Positions 58,116 to 64,000 of a DNA stretch of 64,000 nt are shown here, in pieces (within the stretch, counting starts at the first letter, position 1; every line of letters starts with the position of its first letter). The translations under genes were made by a program, and so were the position numbers. The stretch spans positions 56,439,836-56,503,835 of the forward strand of contig CM048849.1 in NCBI GenBank assembly GCA_026545225.1, in the 5' to 3' direction. The notes under the pieces are model-generated. The model saw only the letters and a program-made list of their open reading frames with translations, searched no databases and was not told the origin of the DNA. This DNA is from Cornus controversa (Eukaryota; Streptophyta; Magnoliopsida; Cornales; Cornaceae).

Positions 58116-60468
58116 CGAAAACATAGAATATTGGAGACGGGATATCAAAGAGGGTAGGTGTAATTTGAAAAAAAATCATTTATTTATAAAGTTAAAATTA
58201 AAATTGTCATTTCTTTTAAAATAAGCGTGCGAAGGTAAGAGGAGTGCTAATATTGCCTCCCCATTTCAAATATATATAATCAGAATATCTAAAGTATCGT
58301 TGGTGCGTCAACTATTTGGTGTAAATGAGTTTTGTAGGAAAATAACTCTTTCTTGCTTGATAATGGATGTAATTTAATTAGCACCCAATTGTGGACCAGA
58401 TTTTGAATATTTTGTTCCAAATTTCCAATCTTCTTAAAAATGTGATAAGAATTGATAAACACAATCCTCGATCATTAAGGTCACCATGTCAAGCTGGCAA
58501 AACTATTCGTTTAACCTGCCTTCAAGAACAAATTATTTTAGTTAAATATATTCTTTTAATCAATAATTGGCCTAAAAATTATCTAGTTATGATCCTCGTC
58601 TTTACACGTCAACAAAAAAAACTGTGATATAGGGCACATTTGAGTTAGTCAAACAACAGTGTACAATTTTTATTTATTTTTTTCGGTGACAAATAACACA
58701 CACATCCATTTTAATAGCACATAGATTAGTTTGATCATTTTTCTTCAGTTCTTTAGAAGAGCTTAATTTTCTTGTTCTACATGAATAAAAAAATAAAATA
58801 TAGTTCAAAAATGGGTTCGACTAGTGTTTGTTTGAAAACTTTTCTCTGAAAAGAAAGTTAAAAAACACAATTTCAGTAAGACTTTTTAATATAATTGTAT
58901 GAATAATGAAAATGGACTCTTGATTGTTTATCACCCTATCTTGGATCAGTACTGCAATGGTTTTAATATCTGAATGTATAGGTTGAGGTGGGTGGGTCCA
59001 TTTTGTGCTATTGTCTGGTTAAGCAAATATCCAGGACCAGCCATTTCAGCTCAGGACAATTTATTGTCGATCTTACTATCGTATTATTTACTACTGTACG
59101 TATAAGCTGATTGTGTAGCTTTACAGCCTGTTTTTGATCCCTACTGCATAGAAAAACTCCATACGTATATGGATTTCTTACAACAGTGTTTCCCGGTGAA
59201 AACAACCCAACTAGCTACCTTTATATATATATATATATGTGGACAATATTTGGCTACTCATAGCAAGCTCTACTTAGTACTAATGATGTGGTCTAATAAT
59301 AAAAAATAACACATCAGATTTAATTATTAAACCAAAAAAGTAATAAATTATTTTAAATCAACCCGATTTTATTGAGTAAGTGGCGATCTTATTTCCTTAT
59401 CTCTTTCATCTCTTCGCATATTCACAATGTCTTTTCCCAATCCACTGTTATTCTTCCTTGTCTATGTATGCATCCTTGAGCAAGCCGAATCACTTAAAAG
59501 GACTCACAATACATGTGCAAGTCCAATCACTTAAAAGGGCGAGTTATAAAAAGATTAATAAAAATTGAACTCTCACAATCCAAATGCAGTGTTTGGCTCC
59601 TCATAAACCACCTTGAACCAGATGGTAAATATGAATTTTAGAACTGCAAACTTGTTGAACACTGTTTGGTTAGGCAAAGGAAAAGAAACGTATAATTTTT
59701 TCTCTCCACATTTTGGTTCATTTAAAAAAAAAAAAGTAAGAAAATAAAATTATTACGAATTTACGAGGGATGCGACTCATGAAAGACTTGTCACGTTGAA
59801 AATTTAACACAACATACACTTAAATAAATAAAAGAAAACGTAAGTGAGTTTTATCTTTATCATGTAATTCTCTTCTTTTTATCTCTCACCTTATTTTGTA
59901 CAACTGAAGTGACGAACTTTTTTAAATTATACTTCTTTTCCATCTCTTCTCCATTTGCTATTTATGTTCATCGATTCGATAAAAGAAACCTGTCATGAAA
60001 TAAACTGAAAAGGTGATATTCTTATTCGCCATGGATCTGAAATCTCTTTCTATTAATATTTGTACAGCTCTATCTATGAAGTGATTAAGCTTACAATAGA
60101 GAGTAAGAGGAGGAAGAAGAACAGTGAATTTGGGAAGAGAAGGCGTGAATGCGAAAAAGGTGAAAGAAAGAAGAAAAGCATAAATGTTAATTAGGCAATG
60201 AAACCGGATGGATCAAGAGGAATTTATTACTTTTTTTTGGTTCAGTAATAAAAGCTGAAGTGTAACGTGGGATCCCATCTCACTTGTATGCATCGTTTTC
60301 CTAATAATAATAACATCAACTACCAACTATTACAAACCGGAATGTCAACTGCTAATTTTGCCACGATTCTTCTGTCTACTTTGAATTTTCAAACGTCAAA
60401 TGGTAGATGATGTACAATAGCTTCCTATCCATTTTTTTGGATTATTTCCTATTAGCCAAGCATGTCCT
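58116..60468. other. Intergenic, upstream of the second BBE-like gene
   Basis: A 78-codon plus frame at 58391-58627 and a 65-codon minus frame at 59008-59205 have no recognisable features. A (TA) array lies at 59221-59238. No gene is called. Confidence 0.5.
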
Positions 60469-60475
60469 TATAAAT
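60469..60475 (+). promoter_or_regulatory. TATA box of the second BBE-like gene
   Basis: TATAAAT lies 78 bp before the ATG at 60547 but only 18 bp before the in-frame ATG at 60487. Transcription normally starts about 30 bp after a TATA box, so the 60487 ATG would lie upstream of the transcript. This decides for the 60547 start. Confidence 0.6.
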
Positions 60476-60546
60476 TCTGGTTCCCCATGGATCAGATAAA
60501 CAAAATCAACCCCTCTCCTCTTCAAACAACAAAATCAGAGTCCAAA

Positions 60547-62160
60547 ATGAGAAATATTATTCCAAGCTTTGCAATAGCTTCATCGCTTTCAATCCTCCTC
60601 CTACTATCTATTCCATGTGCAACTTCTGATGATTCAGTTCATGAGGCCTTCCTCCAATGCCTTTACGACCATTCTCAACCCTCCTATCCAATCTCTGCAA
60701 TACTCTACACACCCAACAACTCCTCATACTCATCTGTTCTACAGTCTTACATAAGAAACCTTCGTTTCAATGAGTCCACAACCCCCAAGCCACTCCTCAT
60801 TCTCACAGCCTTGCATGTCTCTCACATCCAAACAGCCATTGTCTGTGCCAAAACACATGGCTTGCAGATGAAAGTCCGAAGCGGAGGCCATGACTACGAG
60901 GGCGTTTCATACTGGTCCGACGTCCCTTTCTTCATCCTTGACATGTTCAATCTCCGATCAGTCAATGTCAGCGTAGAGGATGAAACTGCTTGGGTTCAAA
61001 CCGGTGCAACTCTGGGCGAAATTTACTACGGAATTGCCAATAAAAGCAACACCCATGGCTACCCAGCAGGGGTGTGTCCCACTGTTGGTGTTGGAGGACA
61101 TCTAAGTGGAGGTGGCTATGGTAACATGATGAGAAAATATGGACTCACGGTCGATAACATCGTCGATGCTCAGATAATAGATGTCAATGGCCAAGTTCTA
61201 GATCGACAATCAATGGGGGAGGACTTGTTTTGGGCCATCACTGGTGGTGGTGGAGTGAGCTTTGGGGTTGTTTTAGCTTACAAAATCAAGCTAGTTCGTG
61301 TCCCAGCTATAGTCACTGTGTTCACAGTAGCAAGGACTTACGAACAAAACGCAACAGACATAGTCTACAAGTGGCAACAAGTTGCAGACAAATTAGACAA
61401 TGACATCTTCATTAGAATGATCATTGATGTTGTGAATAGCACCACTCGACCCGGAGAGAAGACGATCAGAGCTTCATTCCTGTCATTGTTTCTTGGAGAC
61501 TCTGCAAGGCTTCTCTCTCTCATGAACCAGAGCTTCCCTGAATTGGGTTTGAAACAAACAGACTGTATTGAAATGAGTTGGGCTGAGTCAGTCCTTTACT
61601 GGACAGGCTTCGCAAGTGGGACACCAGTTGATATGCTGCTGAGCAGGATTCCTCAAGTCCTCACCCACCTGAAGAGAAAGTCTGATTATTTGCAGGAACC
61701 AATTCCAAAAGATGGGTTGGAATTCATATTCCAGAGGATGATTGAATTGGAGAGGCCGGTTTTGACTTTCAATCCTTATGGAGGAAGGATGAGTGAGATT
61801 TCAGCGTCTGCAACTCCATTCCCACATCGAGCAGGGAACATAGCCAAAATCCAGTATGCTACAAATTGGGATGAAAATGGTGTAGAGATAGCCAACCATT
61901 ATATAAACTTGACAAGAAAGCTTCATGGTTACATGACACCTTTTGTGTCCAAGTTTCCAAGGCAAGCATTTCTTAATTATAGAGATCTTGACATCGGTAT
62001 CAACCACAATGGTCCTAACAGTTACTTGGAAGGAGCTGTTTATGGGGTTAAATATTTCTTGGGTAATTTCAACAGGTTGGTGAAAGTGAAGACAAAGGTT
62101 GATCCTGATAATTTCTTCAGAAATGAACAAAGCATCCCAACTCTTCCTCGGAGGAAGTGA
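60547..62160 (+). CDS. BBE-like FAD-linked oxidoreductase, copy B
   Basis: Intronless, 537 aa from the ATG at 60547 (MRNIIPSFAIASSLSILLLL, a clean signal peptide). The in-frame ATG at 60487 would add 20 polar residues in front of it and lies too close to the TATA box. Covalent flavin ligands are His115 (RSGGHDYEG) and Cys177 (GVCPTVGVGGHLSGGGYG). The gatekeeper is Val180. Tyr117, Tyr191, Lys434, Gln436 (KIQY) and Tyr478 (NYRDLDIG) complete the site described for Arabidopsis BBE-like enzymes. Cys38 and Cys100 are the likely disulfide. It lies 8.8 kb downstream of copy A in the same orientation and is clearly a paralog, though well diverged. Expected role: secreted oxidase of a wall-related alcohol or sugar, or a specialised metabolite. 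Confidence 0.96.
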   Translation: MRNIIPSFAIASSLSILLLLSIPCATSDDSVHEAFLQCLYDHSQPSYPISAILYTPNNSSYSSVLQSYIRNLRFNESTTPKPLLILTALHVSHIQTAIVCAKTHGLQMKVRSGGHDYEGVSYWSDVPFFILDMFNLRSVNVSVEDETAWVQTGATLGEIYYGIANKSNTHGYPAGVCPTVGVGGHLSGGGYGNMMRKYGLTVDNIVDAQIIDVNGQVLDRQSMGEDLFWAITGGGGVSFGVVLAYKIKLVRVPAIVTVFTVARTYEQNATDIVYKWQQVADKLDNDIFIRMIIDVVNSTTRPGEKTIRASFLSLFLGDSARLLSLMNQSFPELGLKQTDCIEMSWAESVLYWTGFASGTPVDMLLSRIPQVLTHLKRKSDYLQEPIPKDGLEFIFQRMIELERPVLTFNPYGGRMSEISASATPFPHRAGNIAKIQYATNWDENGVEIANHYINLTRKLHGYMTPFVSKFPRQAFLNYRDLDIGINHNGPNSYLEGAVYGVKYFLGNFNRLVKVKTKVDPDNFFRNEQSIPTLPRRK

Positions 62161-62174
62161 GGTGCATGGGGATC

Positions 62175-62232
<58 letters not shown>

Positions 62233-64000
62233 CTTCTTTTATTTGTCTCCTTCATTGTTCTTTCATCTTTGTTTGCTTTAATATTGAAAAATAAGTTGGT
62301 GCTTTTTTACTGTGTTTCAAAAGAAAGCATTGTTATGTACACGGAGTGTGAAATTGCATGTATAAAGGTAATTTTTTCTTTTCTTATTAATTCCATTTTC
62401 CACCTCTTCTTTCTGTTGCATCTCCACCGAGTATGTTGAATGATAGTTTAATGGCATCTCTTCCCGGTGAGCTTCCATGTACCGTATCATATCGTACTTG
62501 TATTCCATACTTATATTTCCAATTATGAGCCTCCGTGTACCTTATACCTTATCATATTGTACTTGTATTCCATGCTTTTATGTGTGTTTATGAGCTTCCA
62601 TGTATTAAAAAGTGAAAGGTTTAAGGTACAAACCAGTGGGTACGAGAGTTATTGAGCAGCCAAAAAAAATTATATTCCATCAGCTTAAAATAGCTTTTTT
62701 GTTGCTTGAGTTAGGTTGAGAGTGAAATTTTTTTAACCAAAATCTTAATTGTACAAGAATGTCTGGCCGGTCTCTACCTATATTGATATAATGCTATTAT
62801 ACTCTTATCTATATTGATATTATCCTATTGCTAGTCTCTAACTATGTATATTGATATTATACTATTATTAGGGCTACTACGACTATTATTAAATTATTTG
62901 TAGATATGTCATGATAATTTTTTATATATTTAAATATTGAGTCATATTCATATTACTTTTTATATTCATGTCAAAATGTCAGGCTTAATTTTATTTTTAA
63001 GAAATATTTGTATAACCCCATTCAATCCAATCTAGGTCAAAAACTATGACGTGCTCGTTGCTTTAGCTAAAAAATATTAGATGGAGTTAGACTCCAGCTT
63101 TTAAAATGACAAACTGCGACCAATAGTTTGCGATTAAACCATTTACTCACATAGCAATATAGCATATGTTTAATGACCAATGTCATTTTAGTCTCGTAAA
63201 CCTGGTTTAGCCCACAATTAAAACTTTGGTGGCTGTGATTAGTCGCTAGATCTTTAACACGTGGTGGGATGAGGATTTTAAGCAAGGTATTAGTGGGTTT
63301 TATTCGTTGTAAAAAAGGTTTATCCTTCAAAATCGAATTGTGGAAACTATGTTAAAAAAAATGTATCAATTTTACTGTTTGGCCTTCTGGTAGTCCAAAT
63401 TTGTTTATACATGCTCCAGCAATGAATGACTCTCTGAAAAACTCACAAGCTGCCTTTCTCTACTATCAAAACCAAGTCCTAGAAATCTTAATATATAAGG
63501 TACAGAACATTTTGAAAGTCATTCGATTGGAGTTCACATACTAGCAGCATAATCCGGACTTGTGATTCAGGCTTCAAAAGTTCAATAAAAAATATATGAC
63601 AATATTGACAACTATAAAATCATTTATCACGTATTAATGAAATTTCTATGTCAGCTTTAGCCATCAACATGTATTAATTTTTATGATCCATCAAGTCAAA
63701 CAATGATTTCGTTTTTCACATATGCAATATTGTTCCTAGATTAGAACCACATTGCAGCTGGTGTCAAGCCAAACTCATCTTTATATCGCCGAATTAATTA
63801 AGATGGAAGGTGCATGGCAACTGAGCTTTGTACAATGCCAGATGTCTGCAATTGAGTGCGTACTCAGGTATACAAAAGACAAAAGTGTTAGAGCATCCAC
63901 TGTGTTAGGGCATCCACTATGAGTTTGGTCAGAAATAATTTTTCAAATTTAAATTTTAGTTACTTATCTCATTACTCAATCACATTATCACGTCAGAATC
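62161..64000. other. 3' region of copy B and intergenic
   Basis: A (TA)n array at 62180-62230 begins 20 bp after the stop. A ~60-bp tandem duplication follows at about 62468-62605 (units start GAGCTTCCATGTACCGTATC and GAGCCTCCGTGTACC). Degenerate TATTGATATTATACTATT units lie at 62775-62870. Near the right edge GAGCATCCACTGTG and GGGCATCCACTATG look like a MITE end cut by the window. No gene is seen. Confidence 0.5.

Noticed and set aside
58391-58627. 78-codon plus frame
   Set aside because: No domain, signal or splice context; AT-rich intergenic composition.
60487-60546. Upstream in-frame ATG extending BBE copy B by 20 residues
   Set aside because: It would put a polar stretch before the signal peptide and lies only 18 bp from the TATA box, probably upstream of the transcript start.
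1-64000. tRNA, rRNA, known microRNA or CRISPR features
   Set aside because: Scanning by eye for tRNA T-arm words, common conserved plant microRNA sequences and regularly spaced short repeats gave nothing convincing.

Overview
The window is nuclear DNA of a dicot plant. It is AT-rich, its genes are split by GT-AG introns, it carries more than twenty (TA)n arrays, and it contains plant-specific families: PLS-type PPR proteins, a group IIe WRKY factor, a type-1 lipid-transfer protein, a wall-associated-kinase relic and berberine-bridge-enzyme-like (BBE-like) oxidoreductases. I cannot name the species. Eight genes look functional: a PPR gene cut by the left edge (1-1357, -), a WRKY14/35-type gene (21685-24457, +, 3 exons), a short-chain dehydrogenase (28757-33508, +, 6 exons), a non-specific lipid-transfer protein (34543-35016, -, 2 exons), a second PPR gene (38210-40501, -), an atypical bHLH gene (44384-45665, -, 2 exons), and two intronless secreted BBE-like genes (50124-51722 and 60547-62160, both +). 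One further gene, a wall-associated receptor kinase, is a pseudogene (8704-12560, +).

Transposons fill much of the space between genes and often lie inside one another. An internally deleted Ty3/Gypsy element with an intact GTTAA target duplication occupies 3599-7866, and its 3' LTR holds a hAT-type miniature element. The kinase pseudogene carries a foldback element with a 5'-truncated LINE inside it, plus two more MITEs. A SIRE-like Copia solo LTR (18381-20475) contains a Gypsy solo LTR (19023-19906). A MITE family with 9-bp target duplications is present at 36867 and 53800, with a worn copy at 28058. A hAT-type element built of GGAACC/GGTTCC arrays lies at 54745-55432, and a TRIM-like fragment at 52250-52587.

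The genes do not form a pathway or operon-like cluster. Their order does look ancestral. From memory, the Arabidopsis blocks At4g20760-At4g21340, At1g30650-At1g30760 and At2g34790-At2g34830 carry the same mixture of SDR, PPR, WRKY14/35, bHLH52/53/103 and BBE-like genes. This window would then be a less rearranged version of one ancestral segment. I found no CRISPR array, rRNA or tRNA gene, and no clear new multi-gene system. The points most worth checking are the antisense reading frame in the Gypsy element, a 23-bp perfect foldback at 27021-27120, the altered basic region of the bHLH protein, and active-site differences between the two BBE-like enzymes.
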